DNA of 64,000 nucleotides from Maricaulis sp. (lineage in GTDB: Bacteria; Pseudomonadota; Alphaproteobacteria; Caulobacterales; Maricaulaceae), in contig NZ_JAEPOL010000015.1 of NCBI RefSeq assembly GCF_017642925.1, forward strand, positions 18,160 to 82,159, in the 5' to 3' direction. Of the stretch, positions 19,803 through 28,238 are shown one piece after another; the first letter of the stretch is position 1, and every line of letters begins with the position of its first letter. The notes below the pieces were generated by a model. The model was not told the origin of the DNA and did no database searches. It saw only the letters and a program-made list of their open reading frames with translations. A program made the translations under genes and the position numbers.

Positions 19803-20807
19803 ATGGCGCGCATGACTGCAGCCCGCACGCCCGACCGCCGCCTTTCCGTGGCCCCGATGATGGACTGGACCGACCGGCATTGCCGGGCGTTTCACCGTGT
19901 CCTGACGAAAGGCGCGCTGCTCTACACCGAAATGGCCGTCGACAAGGCGGTGATCCATGGCGACAGGGACAAGCTGATCGGGTTCGACCCCGCCGAACAT
20001 CCTGTGGCCATCCAGCTGGGCGGTTCCGATCCGGCCGACCTGGCCAAGGCCAGCCGGATTGCCGAGGGGTTCGGCTATATCGAGATCAATCTCAATGTCG
20101 GCTGCCCGTCCGACCGCGTGCAATCGGGCCGGTTCGGGGCTTGTCTGATGCAGGAACCGGCGCTCGTCGCCGACTGCGTGAAGGCGATGCAGGATGCGGT
20201 GTCGGTACCGGTTACGGTGAAGTGCCGGATCGGCGTCGACGAGCAGGATCCCGAAGTGGCCCTGTTCGATTTCGTCGAGACGGTCGCGGCGGCCGGGGTG
20301 ACGAGTTTCACCGTGCACGCCCGCAAGGCCTGGCTGAAAGGTCTGAGCCCGAAGGAAAACCGCACGGTGCCGCCGCTCGACTATGACCTGGTGCGCCGTC
20401 TCAAGGCGCAGCGTCCGGAGCTCGAGATCATCCTCAATGGCGGTCTGGAAACGCTCGACCAGGGGCTCGCGGAAACGGTGCCGCTGGACGGGATGATGCT
20501 CGGCCGCGCCGCCTACCACACGCCCTGGATCCTGGCCGAGGCCGACAGCCGGCTGTTCGGCAAGGTCGATCCGGTTGCCAGCCGTGTCGAGGCGGTCGAC
20601 GCCTACCGGCCCTATCTGGAAAGCCAGCTCGGCAAGGGGACGCGACTGCACGACATGACGCGCCATATGCTGGGCCTGTTTACCGGCCAGCCCGGCGCGC
20701 GGCTGTGGCGGCGTATCCTGTCGGAAAAGGCGCCCAGGCGTGGCGCGGGGCTTGAAGTGATCGACGAGGCACTGGCGGCGGTCGTGCCGCATGACGAGGC
20801 GGCATAG
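19803..20807 (+). CDS. dusA: tRNA-dihydrouridine synthase A
   Basis: A 334-aa flavoenzyme that reduces U20/U20a in the tRNA D-loop. The TIM-barrel start LSVAPMMDWTDRHCR, the catalytic cysteine in NLNVGCPSDRVQSGRFGA, HARKAWLKGLSPKENR, NGG and MLGRAAYHTPW are DusA signatures. ATG 19803 or the in-frame ATG 19812 may be used. The next gene begins 2 bp after the stop, suggesting cotranscription. Confidence 0.95.
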   Translation: MARMTAARTPDRRLSVAPMMDWTDRHCRAFHRVLTKGALLYTEMAVDKAVIHGDRDKLIGFDPAEHPVAIQLGGSDPADLAKASRIAEGFGYIEINLNVGCPSDRVQSGRFGACLMQEPALVADCVKAMQDAVSVPVTVKCRIGVDEQDPEVALFDFVETVAAAGVTSFTVHARKAWLKGLSPKENRTVPPLDYDLVRRLKAQRPELEIILNGGLETLDQGLAETVPLDGMMLGRAAYHTPWILAEADSRLFGKVDPVASRVEAVDAYRPYLESQLGKGTRLHDMTRHMLGLFTGQPGARLWRRILSEKAPRRGAGLEVIDEALAAVVPHDEAA

Positions 20808-20809
20808 CG

Positions 20810-21625
20810 ATGCAGGATATCTGGGTTCTGGTCCTGGCGATGGCCGCCACGGGCGCGTTTGCGGGACTGATCGCGGGCATGTTCGGTATCGGCGGCGGTA
20901 TCGTCATGGTGCCGGCGCTGTATTTCGCCTTCAATTCGCTGGGTTATGAAGACCCGCGGGTGATGCATGTCGCGGTCGGGACCTCGCTGGCGGTGATTGT
21001 CGCGACCTCGCTGCGCAGTGTCTCGGCCCATGCCAAGCGCGGGGCAGTGGATTTCAAGGTGCTGCGCGAATGGGCGCCCTGGATCATTGCCGGCACGCTG
21101 ATCGGTACGGTGATCGCGCACTATCTCTCCGGCCGCATGCTGACCGGCATTTTCGGCGGCATGGCGATGCTGCTCTCGCTGCAATTCTTCTTCGGCCGGC
21201 CCGACTGGACGTTGCGCGAGGACATGCCCGGCGGGATCGCCCGCATCGGTCTGGGCGGTACGATCGGGGCGTTCTCGGCGTTGATGGGCATCGGTGGCGG
21301 CGTCATGGGCGTCACCCTGATGACCTTGTGCGGCAAGCCGATCCGGCAGGCTGTGGCCACGGCTGCCGGTTTCGGCGTCGCGATCGGGGCGCCCGGTGCG
21401 ATCGGCTTCATCGTCAATGGCTGGGGGCATGAAGTCGTGCCCTGGTCGCTGGGCTATGTGAACGGGCCCGGCTTCGCGCTTCTGGCCAGCTGCGCCTTCT
21501 TCGTCGCGCCGCTGGGCGCCAAGCTGGCGCATGATTTGCCGGAGCGGACGCTGAAGCGTCTCTTTGCCATCGGACTGGTCGTGGTCGGCTTCATGCTGGT
21601 CCGTGAAGCGGTGATCGGCGGCTAG
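20810..21625 (+). CDS. TSUP (TauE/SafE) family membrane permease
   Basis: A 271-aa inner-membrane protein with about eight helices and the two internal repeat motifs of the TSUP family, GMFGIGGGIVMVPAL and ALMGIGGGVMGVTLM. Members export or import sulphite, sulphonates or organic anions; the substrate here cannot be told. ATG 20810 is 2 bp after dusA. Confidence 0.9.
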   Translation: MQDIWVLVLAMAATGAFAGLIAGMFGIGGGIVMVPALYFAFNSLGYEDPRVMHVAVGTSLAVIVATSLRSVSAHAKRGAVDFKVLREWAPWIIAGTLIGTVIAHYLSGRMLTGIFGGMAMLLSLQFFFGRPDWTLREDMPGGIARIGLGGTIGAFSALMGIGGGVMGVTLMTLCGKPIRQAVATAAGFGVAIGAPGAIGFIVNGWGHEVVPWSLGYVNGPGFALLASCAFFVAPLGAKLAHDLPERTLKRLFAIGLVVVGFMLVREAVIGG

Positions 21626-21701
21626 GGCTGCAGGCGCCGGCGGTCGAGCTTGCGATCTACGAGTGGCTCCAGCGGCGCGTGTCGTGAGAAAACGACCGGG
21701 T

Positions 21702-22433
21702 TCAGGGTCGTAGAATCAGCTGGTCTTCCCGGATTTCGATCGAGCTGAATTGCTCCAGGATCGACATGCCGAGAAGCGAGACATCCCCGCCTTGCAGGAC
21801 AAGTGCCGGAAATTCTTCGAAATATTGACCATGGAGGTCCAGTCTGCGGAGGTCGACCGGCGCGGCAAACGTCTGGCCGGACGCTGTCGATACTGGAACC
21901 GTGAAATCTAACCTGTCCATATGCAGGCCGATCCGCTCGGCGTCGTACGGGGTAAGCATGATCCCGCTGGCGCCAGTATCGACGAGGAAACCAACTTCCG
22001 ACCCGTCGATCATCACGTTGACGTAATAGTGTCCGTCTTGTTGGCGGTTGAGGATGATCGCACCCTCGCGCAACGCCGTCGCTCTGCGCGCCAGCACGGT
22101 GGGTAACTGAAGGGGGGCAATCGCCACGATCTCGATGTCATGGTTCGCCCACCACCAGTCGTCATAGTCCCGGTCGGCAACCGGTATGATCGCGAAGCTT
22201 GCCAGTACGCTGACCCAGGCGATCAGGTTGCGATGGCGGCTCTCCCGGTGAGCAAATCCGGCACCGATGAGCGCAACAAGCAAGGCAGCCACGATTACGC
22301 ATGCCAGAGCGATGCGCAGGGTTGGAGGCACATGGCTCCATAGAGGCCAGCCAGCCAGGCGGAGGAAAAGGAGGGCCAGGCCCAGCAGCAGCGCCGGCGG
22401 CGCCATTCGTGCCATCAGTCCAGGAAGCCGCAT
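21702..22433 (-). CDS. Retropepsin-like aspartic protease (TIGR02281/PerP-like), membrane anchored
   Basis: A 243-aa protein with two or three N-terminal membrane helices (about 10-95) and a C-terminal single-domain aspartic protease. The active site is VDTGASGIMLTPYDAERIGL (about residues 152-171), and the second family motif LGMSILEQFSSIEI is near the C-terminus. Caulobacter PerP, which trims the polarity factor PodJ in the periplasm and is controlled through PleC/CtrA, belongs to this family, so a developmental role is possible with a PleC-like kinase 5 kb away. Paralogues are common, so orthology is not claimed. Confidence 0.85.
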   Translation of the reverse strand: MRLPGLMARMAPPALLLGLALLFLRLAGWPLWSHVPPTLRIALACVIVAALLVALIGAGFAHRESRHRNLIAWVSVLASFAIIPVADRDYDDWWWANHDIEIVAIAPLQLPTVLARRATALREGAIILNRQQDGHYYVNVMIDGSEVGFLVDTGASGIMLTPYDAERIGLHMDRLDFTVPVSTASGQTFAAPVDLRRLDLHGQYFEEFPALVLQGGDVSLLGMSILEQFSSIEIREDQLILRP

Positions 22434-22449
22434 CGCCTCGCTCGCCTCG

Positions 22450-22650
22450 TTAGCATTGCTTGACCCTGGTCGCGCGATAGGCCGTTTCCCGCTCCGGCAA
22501 GGCCTGCATGATCGCGTCGCGCTCCGCGTCTGAATAGCGGGTCCAGCGTCCCAGCTCCTCCATGGTGCGGAAACAGCCCAGGCAGACGCCGGCCTTGGGG
22601 TCGACGAAACAGACTTTCACACAGGGTGTCTTGATCGGGGTGCGGTCCAT
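22450..22650 (-). CDS. DUF1289 family small cysteine-rich protein
   Basis: A 66-aa protein beginning MDRTPIKTPCVKVCFVDPKAGVC, with the four-cysteine pattern CxxxC...CxGC and RTxEE characteristic of DUF1289; a metal or iron-sulphur site is likely but unproven. An in-frame ATG at 22662 is an alternative start. It is divergent from the nucleoside transporter and ends 16 bp from the start of the protease gene. Confidence 0.85.
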   Translation of the reverse strand: MDRTPIKTPCVKVCFVDPKAGVCLGCFRTMEELGRWTRYSDAERDAIMQALPERETAYRATRVKQC

Positions 22651-22747
22651 GCATCGCAGCATTCCGTGTGGTCTTCATTGTGGCAAGTGCTTGCGGCGGC
22701 GGGGCCTGCCGGAATATTGTCCCGCCTTTATCTGCCTGGGGACATTC

Positions 22748-24025
22748 ATGGACGATCTGGTGCTGCAGGCCCGCAGCTTTGTGGGACTTTTTGCTCTTGC
22801 GGGCGTGGCGTGGCTGCTGGGTCCGCGCAAGAAGATCTCCATTGTCCTGCTGGTCGGCGCCATCGCCCTGCAATTGCTGATCGCCTGGCTGCTCTATTCC
22901 GTCGCGCCCTTCCGCGCCTTCCTGCAATCGCTGACCGGCGTCGTCGCCGTGTTGCAGGAGGTGACGAATGAGGGCGCGCAATTCGTGTTCGGCTATCTCG
23001 CCGGCAGCGAGGCGCCCTGGGAGACCGACCCGGCCGGCGGTTCCGGTTTCCTCTTTGCCTTCCAGGCCCTGCCCATGGTGATCGTACTGTCGGCGCTGTC
23101 GGCCCTGCTGTGGCGCTGGCGGATCCTGGAATTCCTGGTGCGCGGCTTCGCGGCGGCTTTCCGGCGCCTTTTGAACCTGTCCGGTTCGGCCAGTCTGGGC
23201 GCTGCGGCGAATATCTTCCTGGGCATGACGGAAAGCCCGGTGCTGATCCGGCCGCGCCTGCCGGACATGACCCGGCCCGACCTCTTCCTCATCATGACGG
23301 TCGGTTTCTCGACGGTCGCCGGTTCGGTGATGGCGCTCTATGTCAGCCAGCTGACCGGGGTGATCGACGGTGCGGCCGGGCATATCTTCACCGCCTCGCT
23401 GATCTCGGTGCCGGCGGCGGTGCTCCTGTCGCGCCTGATGATGCCGGCCGAACCGGTCTCTGAGGAGGCGCTGCAGAAAGAGAAGATCCCGACGCCGATC
23501 TACCACTCCTCCATGGACGCGCTGACGACCGGCGTGTCGGACGGTATCCGCCTGTATTTCAACATCATCTTCATGCTGCTGGTGTTCACCGCCCTGGTCG
23601 CGCTGGTGAACGTCCTGCTCGGGCTTTTCCCGGATGTGTTCGGTGCGCCGCTTTCGGCCGACCGGATCCTGGGCTGGGTCTTCGCGCCGATCGTCTGGCT
23701 GGCGGGTATTCCCTGGAGCGAGGCCACCCAGGCCGGTTCGCTGATGGGGCTGAAGACGGCGCTGAACGAGGTCTATGCCTATGATCAGCTGTCCCGGATC
23801 GGCGGCGATCTGTCCGAGCGCACGCGCCTGATCATGACCTATGCGCTGTGCGGTTTCGCCAATTTCTCCTCGGTCGGCATCCTGACCGGCGGTCTGGTGG
23901 CGATTGCGCCGTCGCGCCGCGAGGACATTCTGCAACTGGCCCCGCGGGCGCTGATCTCCGGCACGCTGGCAACGCTGATGACAGGCGCTGCCGTGGGCGT
24001 TCTGCCGTCAGGCCTGTTCGGCTAG
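22748..24025 (+). CDS. Concentrative nucleoside transporter (NupC/CNT family)
   Basis: A 425-aa inner-membrane symporter that imports nucleosides with H+ or Na+. Family motifs are NIFLGMTESPVLIRPRL (the NxFxGxTEAPLLVRPY motif of CNT proteins) and GLKTALNEVYAYDQL, followed by ALCGFANFSSVGILTGGL. About ten helices. ATG 22748 was chosen because it begins at a membrane helix and clears the divergent DUF1289 gene. The stop TAG shares the palindrome CTAG with the stop of the convergent acetyltransferase. Confidence 0.93.
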   Translation: MDDLVLQARSFVGLFALAGVAWLLGPRKKISIVLLVGAIALQLLIAWLLYSVAPFRAFLQSLTGVVAVLQEVTNEGAQFVFGYLAGSEAPWETDPAGGSGFLFAFQALPMVIVLSALSALLWRWRILEFLVRGFAAAFRRLLNLSGSASLGAAANIFLGMTESPVLIRPRLPDMTRPDLFLIMTVGFSTVAGSVMALYVSQLTGVIDGAAGHIFTASLISVPAAVLLSRLMMPAEPVSEEALQKEKIPTPIYHSSMDALTTGVSDGIRLYFNIIFMLLVFTALVALVNVLLGLFPDVFGAPLSADRILGWVFAPIVWLAGIPWSEATQAGSLMGLKTALNEVYAYDQLSRIGGDLSERTRLIMTYALCGFANFSSVGILTGGLVAIAPSRREDILQLAPRALISGTLATLMTGAAVGVLPSGLFG

Positions 24026-24744
24026 TCGCCGCGTTTCGGCCAGAGACGGCTGCGCAGCCAGCCGGGGGTGGAATTGCCTTTGAGGGCCTGGCGATAGGCG
24101 GTGTCGAAAAAGCGGTGCAGGCCTTCGGCATCGGCGTAGAGATCGCTGCGGGTCTTCATCGGTGCGTCCGGATCGATGCGCTTGACCACTTTGGCCGGAT
24201 TGCCGGCGACAATGGTCCAGGGATCGACATCGCGGGTGACGACCGAGCGGGCGCCGACGACGGAATGGGCGCCGATGGTCACGCCCTTGCCGATAAAGGC
24301 ACCGTCGCCGATCCAGACATTGCGTTGAAGTTTCACGGGTTTCCAGGCCGGTGCCGGGTCGACGCGGTCGTGGATGGAGTGCCAGTCGCAATCCGAGATC
24401 GTGGCCTTGTTGGCGATCAGGCAGTCATCGCCGATCTCGATATCGCCGGCGGCGAGAATGCGGGTTCCGCCGGCCATGAAGACATTGTTTCCGATCGCGA
24501 TCCGCCCGGCCTGGGTCTGCGGCGACCAGACGGTGAGGCGGACGGGATCGGCCTTGTTTGCGACGATGTGCAGGCGGTCGCCGGCGGTGATGTTGGGGCC
24601 GAAAACCTCGACATGCCAAGGACATACGACTTTCGGCTCGATGCCCAGCGCGGCAAAGTGGGGGGCGAGGAAATGGCCCGTCCAGGCGTTTTCGAACGCT
24701 TCCCAGGCGCGGTGCATCCAGTAGGGGCGGTGGTCCCGTTTCAT
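24022..24744 (-). CDS. LbH-fold (hexapeptide repeat) acyltransferase
   Basis: A 240-aa protein with left-handed beta-helix hexapeptide repeats (IAIGNNVFMAGGTRI, IEIGDDCLIANKATI, VWIGDGAFIGKGVTI, GAHSVVGARSVVTRDV) ending in the typical WTIVAGNPAKVVKRID. These enzymes O-acetylate sugars or similar hydroxyls using acetyl-CoA. The N-terminal 60 residues (WMHRAWEAFENAWTGHFLAPHF) are a family-specific leader. ATG 24744 follows a GGAG. The 3' end overlaps the nucleoside transporter by 4 bp, tail to tail. Confidence 0.88.
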   Translation of the reverse strand: MKRDHRPYWMHRAWEAFENAWTGHFLAPHFAALGIEPKVVCPWHVEVFGPNITAGDRLHIVANKADPVRLTVWSPQTQAGRIAIGNNVFMAGGTRILAAGDIEIGDDCLIANKATISDCDWHSIHDRVDPAPAWKPVKLQRNVWIGDGAFIGKGVTIGAHSVVGARSVVTRDVDPWTIVAGNPAKVVKRIDPDAPMKTRSDLYADAEGLHRFFDTAYRQALKGNSTPGWLRSRLWPKRGD

Positions 24745-24889
24745 TTTGTCCCGGCGCTCCCTATATCCATCCGGCGCGTTCGGCGTCCGGCGTTTCGCGG
24801 CCTGGACGCCCATGAGACAATACCGCTTCATACTTGTCTCGCAGCGGGTACATAAGGGCCCCATAGGCGCAACACGGGAGTAACGCCCA

Positions 24890-25324
24890 GTGACATATGA
24901 GGTCGCGATGACGGCCGACGCGGTGACCGGCTTCCTGGAGGAGGTTTTTCCGGAGATGAACCGCGCGGGCCGGATCTTCACCATCGACACGATCGAACCC
25001 GGCCGCGCCATCGTCCGGGCGCGCACGGATGACACACATCTGCGCCCCGGCGGCACTGTTTCCGGACCGACGCTGTTCTCCCTGGCCGACTTTGCCGCCT
25101 ATGTGGTGATCCTCGGCCATATCGGACCGCAGGCGCTGGCGGTGACCACCAATCTCAATATCAACTTCCTGACCAAGGCCGGCCCCGGCGACCTGATTGC
25201 GCGCTGCCGCATCCTTAAACTGGGCAAGCGGCTGGTCGTCACCGATTGCGACATCACGGCGGACGGCAGCGACGACTTGATCGCACAGGCCAGTGCGACC
25301 TATTCCATCCCGCCTGCAAGATAA
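24890..25324 (+). CDS. PaaI-like hotdog-fold thioesterase
   Basis: A 144-aa single hotdog domain with HLRPGGTVSGPTLFSLADFAAYVVI, the PaaI/DUF4442 pattern, and the beta-strand LNINFLTKAGPGDLIARCRI. Such enzymes hydrolyse acyl-CoA thioesters; the chain specificity is not visible. GTG 24890 is preceded by GGGAG at a good distance; ATG 24908 is the alternative. Two small genes follow on the same strand. Confidence 0.88.
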   Translation: MTYEVAMTADAVTGFLEEVFPEMNRAGRIFTIDTIEPGRAIVRARTDDTHLRPGGTVSGPTLFSLADFAAYVVILGHIGPQALAVTTNLNINFLTKAGPGDLIARCRILKLGKRLVVTDCDITADGSDDLIAQASATYSIPPAR

Positions 25325-25366
25325 CTCCGGCGTGATAACCCCGCGCACCGAGCGAAGGACAGCAAG

Positions 25367-25624
25367 ATGAGCGAGACCGAAGGCAGCGATCCGATCGAGG
25401 CGATCATCGTGAAACTCGTGGCGGCCGCGCCCGAGGGGCGCTCGGTCTCGCCGGCGGATGTCGCCAAGGCGATCGACCCGGAACGCTTCAACCGCCAGTT
25501 CGGCCATGTGCGCCAGGCGGCGATCCGGCTGGCCCGGCGCGGCGAGGTGACGATCCTGCGCAAGGGCAAGCCGGTCGAGGATCCGGAGAATTTCAAGGGA
25601 GTCTGGCGGATTGGCCGCGCCTGA
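25367..25624 (+). CDS. DUF3253 small winged-helix-like protein
   Basis: An 85-aa protein with the DUF3253 pattern: RSVSPADVAKAIDPE, FGHVRQAAIRLARRGEVTILRKGKPVEDP, FKGVWRI. The fold is a predicted winged helix; function is unknown. Its end overlaps the TTG start of the uracil-DNA glycosylase-like gene, implying translational coupling and perhaps a shared DNA-related role. Confidence 0.85.
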   Translation: MSETEGSDPIEAIIVKLVAAAPEGRSVSPADVAKAIDPERFNRQFGHVRQAAIRLARRGEVTILRKGKPVEDPENFKGVWRIGRA

Positions 25625-26201
25625 TCTCGATCCGCTGCTCGACGAGATCCGCGCCTGCCGCGTGTGCGCGGCGGCCATGCCGCATGAACCGCGCCCGGTG
25701 GTCCGGGCCGCCTCCACCGCCCGCATCATGATTGTCGGCCAGGCGCCGGGCACGCGGGTGCATGCCTCGGGCAAGCCCTTCACCGACCCGTCCGGCGACC
25801 GGCTGCGCGACTGGCTGGGGGTGGACGAGGCGACCTTCTACGACACGTCCCGCATTGCCATCGTGCCGATGGGCTTCTGCTTTCCCGGTCTCGACGCGAA
25901 GGGCGGCGACCTGCCGCCGCGCAAGGAATGCGCGCCCTTGTGGCAGGCACGGGTGCGCGCGGCCCTGCCGGATGTGCGCCTGACCCTGCTGGTGGGACAG
26001 TATGCCCAGCGCTTTCATCTGGGTTCGCGGATGCAGCAAACACTGACCGAAACCGTCCGCCGCGGCACGGATTACGGGCCGGAATTTCTGCCGCTCCCCC
26101 ATCCCTCCTGGCGAAATAATGTCTGGCTGAAGAAAAATCCGTGGTTCGAAGAAAAAATTCTCCCCATGTTGCGCTGCCGCATGAAAGAATTATTACGCTG
26201 A
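25611..26201 (+). CDS. Uracil-DNA glycosylase superfamily protein
   Basis: A 196-aa protein of the COG1573 type. Motif 1 is IVGQAPGTRVHASGKPFTDPSGDRLRDWLG and motif 2 is LPLPHPSWRNNVWLKKNPWF, equivalent to the HPS loop of family 4/5 glycosylases. An N-terminal CRVC and two further cysteines (GFCFPG, KECAPLW) could form an iron-sulphur site. The canonical catalytic Asp/Asn in motif 1 is not obvious, so base specificity is open. The TTG start overlaps the DUF3253 gene by 14 bp. Confidence 0.82.
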   Translation: MAAPDLDPLLDEIRACRVCAAAMPHEPRPVVRAASTARIMIVGQAPGTRVHASGKPFTDPSGDRLRDWLGVDEATFYDTSRIAIVPMGFCFPGLDAKGGDLPPRKECAPLWQARVRAALPDVRLTLLVGQYAQRFHLGSRMQQTLTETVRRGTDYGPEFLPLPHPSWRNNVWLKKNPWFEEKILPMLRCRMKELLR

Positions 26202-26305
26202 GCGGCATTCGGGGTGTTTTCGCGCGCTTGTAAGGCGGCTCGCGAACGGGTATTCCACGGCCCGACTTCGCAGCCCGCGGACGGGCTGCCACCGTTGAAA
26301 AGGGT

Positions 26306-27388
26306 ATGCCCGTAATGAGTGTTCTCGAGCACGTATCGTTCGACAATCACGAAAAAGTCCTGTTCGCCACCGACGAGACGACCGGCCTCAAGGCGGTCAT
26401 CGGTGTGCACTCCACGGCCTCCGGCCCGGCCTGCGGCGGCTGCCGCATGTGGTCCTATCCCAATTCGGACGCGGCCCTGACCGACGTGCTCCGCCTGTCC
26501 CAGGGCATGAGCTACAAGAATATCATGGCCGACCTGCCCATCGGCGGCGGCAAATCCGTGATCATGAAGCCGGAAGGCGCCTTCGACCGCAAGGCGCTGT
26601 TCGAGGCCTTCGGCCGCGCGGTGGAAAGCCTCAACGGCCAGTACATCACCGCCGAGGATGTCGGCGTCAGCCCGGACGACATGATGGCCGTGCGCCGCTC
26701 GACCGAGCATGTGGTCGGCCTGCCGGAAGGCAAGGCGGCCTCGGGCGATCCCTCGCCGGTGACCGCCGAGGGCGTCTATCGCGGCATCATGGTGTCCGCC
26801 GAGCGCGGCCTGGGCAAGCGCGACCTCAACGGCGTCAAGATCGCCATCCAGGGCGCGGCCGGCCATGTCGGCACCTATCTGGCCGGCCATCTGGCCAAGG
26901 CCGGTGCCGAGCTCTTCGTCACCGATATCAACCAGGACGGGCTGGAAAAGCTGAAGGCGGAATACGGCGCCACCATTGTCGGTCTCGACGAGATCTACGA
27001 CCAGGATGTCGACGTCTTCGCCCCGTGCGCCCTCGGCTCGATCATCAATCCGGACACGATCGACCGCATCAAGGCGAAAGTGATCGCCGGCGCCGCCAAC
27101 AACCAGCTCGCCACGCGCGAGATGGGCGCGGAAGTCCTCAAGCGCGGCATCGTCTATGCGCCGGACTATGTCATCAATGCCGGCGGCATCATCAATGTGA
27201 TGGGCGAGATCGCCGGCGACTTCAATCCGGCATGGGTGAAGGGCAAGCTGGACGGTCTGGAAGCGACCCTGGGCGAGATCCTCGACCAGTCCAGCAATGA
27301 AGGCCGCCCCTCCAACATCATCGCCGACGAGATTGCCCGCCAGCGCATCGAAGAAAAGCGCGCTGCGAAGCTGGGCAAGGTGGCTTAG
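26306..27388 (+). CDS. Glu/Leu/Phe/Val dehydrogenase (leucine dehydrogenase type)
   Basis: A 360-aa NAD-dependent amino-acid dehydrogenase that interconverts branched-chain or aromatic amino acids and 2-oxo acids. The dimerisation/catalytic domain contains GPACGGCRMW, MSYKNIMADLPIGGGKSVI (catalytic lysines) and the Rossmann domain contains IQGAAGHVGTYLAGHL. Length fits leucine dehydrogenases rather than hexameric glutamate dehydrogenases. ATG 26306 or 26315. A strong terminator follows. Its last 160 bp are repeated almost exactly at 28239-28401. Confidence 0.92.
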   Translation: MPVMSVLEHVSFDNHEKVLFATDETTGLKAVIGVHSTASGPACGGCRMWSYPNSDAALTDVLRLSQGMSYKNIMADLPIGGGKSVIMKPEGAFDRKALFEAFGRAVESLNGQYITAEDVGVSPDDMMAVRRSTEHVVGLPEGKAASGDPSPVTAEGVYRGIMVSAERGLGKRDLNGVKIAIQGAAGHVGTYLAGHLAKAGAELFVTDINQDGLEKLKAEYGATIVGLDEIYDQDVDVFAPCALGSIINPDTIDRIKAKVIAGAANNQLATREMGAEVLKRGIVYAPDYVINAGGIINVMGEIAGDFNPAWVKGKLDGLEATLGEILDQSSNEGRPSNIIADEIARQRIEEKRAAKLGKVA

Positions 27389-27415
27389 GTTTCAAGCGCC
27401 GGATCCGGTTCGACC

Positions 27416-27450
27416 AAAAACCCCCGCCCGAACAGGCGGGGGTTTTCTTT
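27416..27450. terminator. Bidirectional intrinsic terminator
   Basis: Stem CCCCCGCC / GGCGGGGG with a 6-base loop, flanked by AAAAA on the left and TTTTCTTT on the right, so it can end both the leucine dehydrogenase transcript (+) and the DUF805 transcript (-). Confidence 0.85.
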
Positions 27451-27460
27451 TGCGTGGATG

Positions 27461-28060
27461 TCAGAGCTCGCCGTTCGCAGGGCCGAACCGTGTCGGGCGC
27501 GTCGTGCTGCTGCCTGCAAGCTGGACCAGCAGGAAGATCAGCGAGACGAGGTAGAGCAAATTGTTCGCGAAGCCGAACATGAACAATGCCGGGTTGGGAA
27601 TTCCCTCATCGCCCATCATCTGAGCGAAGAGTGTGGCGAAGATGGCCAGGCCGGACAACAGGAGAACCGCCGGAGCCATGCCCCACAGGCCCGACATGCC
27701 GCGATCATGCAACCGCCGGGTCACAGCTGCGGCCAGAAGCGCGACTGTGACGGCAACAACGACACTCATCGCGGTGACGATGATTGTGAAGTCTGGGAAA
27801 AGTTCCGGGTGGCTTCCTTCGATGCGAACGGAATACTGGCCCGCGGATCGATCGACCGTTGCGAGTTCGGGATTCTCGGCAATGAAGGTGTCAACCCGTT
27901 CGAAGGTGGACAGGATTTCGGGGACCATGGCCAGCATCGCCCCCAGAAAGGCGAGTGCCAGAACAACGCCCGCATAAGGCCAGAAGCTGTCGCGTGCCTG
28001 CCGCCCGTTGAAATTGGACAGGTTTTCAAGATTGTAGCGAATGGCTGCGCCGAAAGTCAT
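27461..28060 (-). CDS. DUF805 family membrane protein
   Basis: A 199-aa inner-membrane protein with four helices and the DUF805 hallmark TRRLHDRGMSGLWGM preceded by an N-terminal FNGRQARDSFWPY. An inserted periplasmic-looking segment between the first two helices (ENPELATVDRSAGQYSVRIEGSHPEL) is longer than usual. Function is unknown; DUF805 genes often occur in variable regions. It is the cargo between the two copies of the leucine dehydrogenase 3' end. Confidence 0.88.
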   Translation of the reverse strand: MTFGAAIRYNLENLSNFNGRQARDSFWPYAGVVLALAFLGAMLAMVPEILSTFERVDTFIAENPELATVDRSAGQYSVRIEGSHPELFPDFTIIVTAMSVVVAVTVALLAAAVTRRLHDRGMSGLWGMAPAVLLLSGLAIFATLFAQMMGDEGIPNPALFMFGFANNLLYLVSLIFLLVQLAGSSTTRPTRFGPANGEL

Positions 28061-28120
28061 GATTGCCCCGAGTGTGTCATGGGCCGAGCCTAGTGCAGCG
28101 CAGGGTTGAAAGCGAGCACT

Positions 28121-28205
28121 CTACGCCGGCGCGGCAACCGTCACGAATGCAGGGTCGAGCTTTGCGGAAACCCGCTCGGCCTCGTTGATGGCGAGGACAG
28201 TCAAG
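28121..28205 (-). pseudogene. 3' remnant resembling an fbpC-type ABC ATPase gene
   Basis: On the minus strand this stretch ends in an in-frame stop and reads ...ERVSAKLDPAFVTVAAPA, which aligns with the C-terminus of the intact fbpC product at 31700 (...DKVGVELDEAFVTVVGA): LDxAFVTV is shared. The frame has no start and is cut at its 5' side by the junction sequence at 28206. The match is short and based on eye alignment, so the identity is tentative. Confidence 0.5.
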
Positions 28206-28238
28206 AAGGGGACATCAAAAAGGGGACACACACCATTT
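28206..28238 (+). repeat. Junction with twin AAGGGGACA repeats
   Basis: AAGGGGACA occurs at 28206-28214 and 28220-28228, followed by CACACCATTTTCC. This lies exactly between the fbpC-like remnant and the duplicated leucine dehydrogenase end, so it marks the recombination joint. GGGGACACACACC-type strings occur near REP/RAYT-like elements in other genomes (recollection, not tested). Confidence 0.5.
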
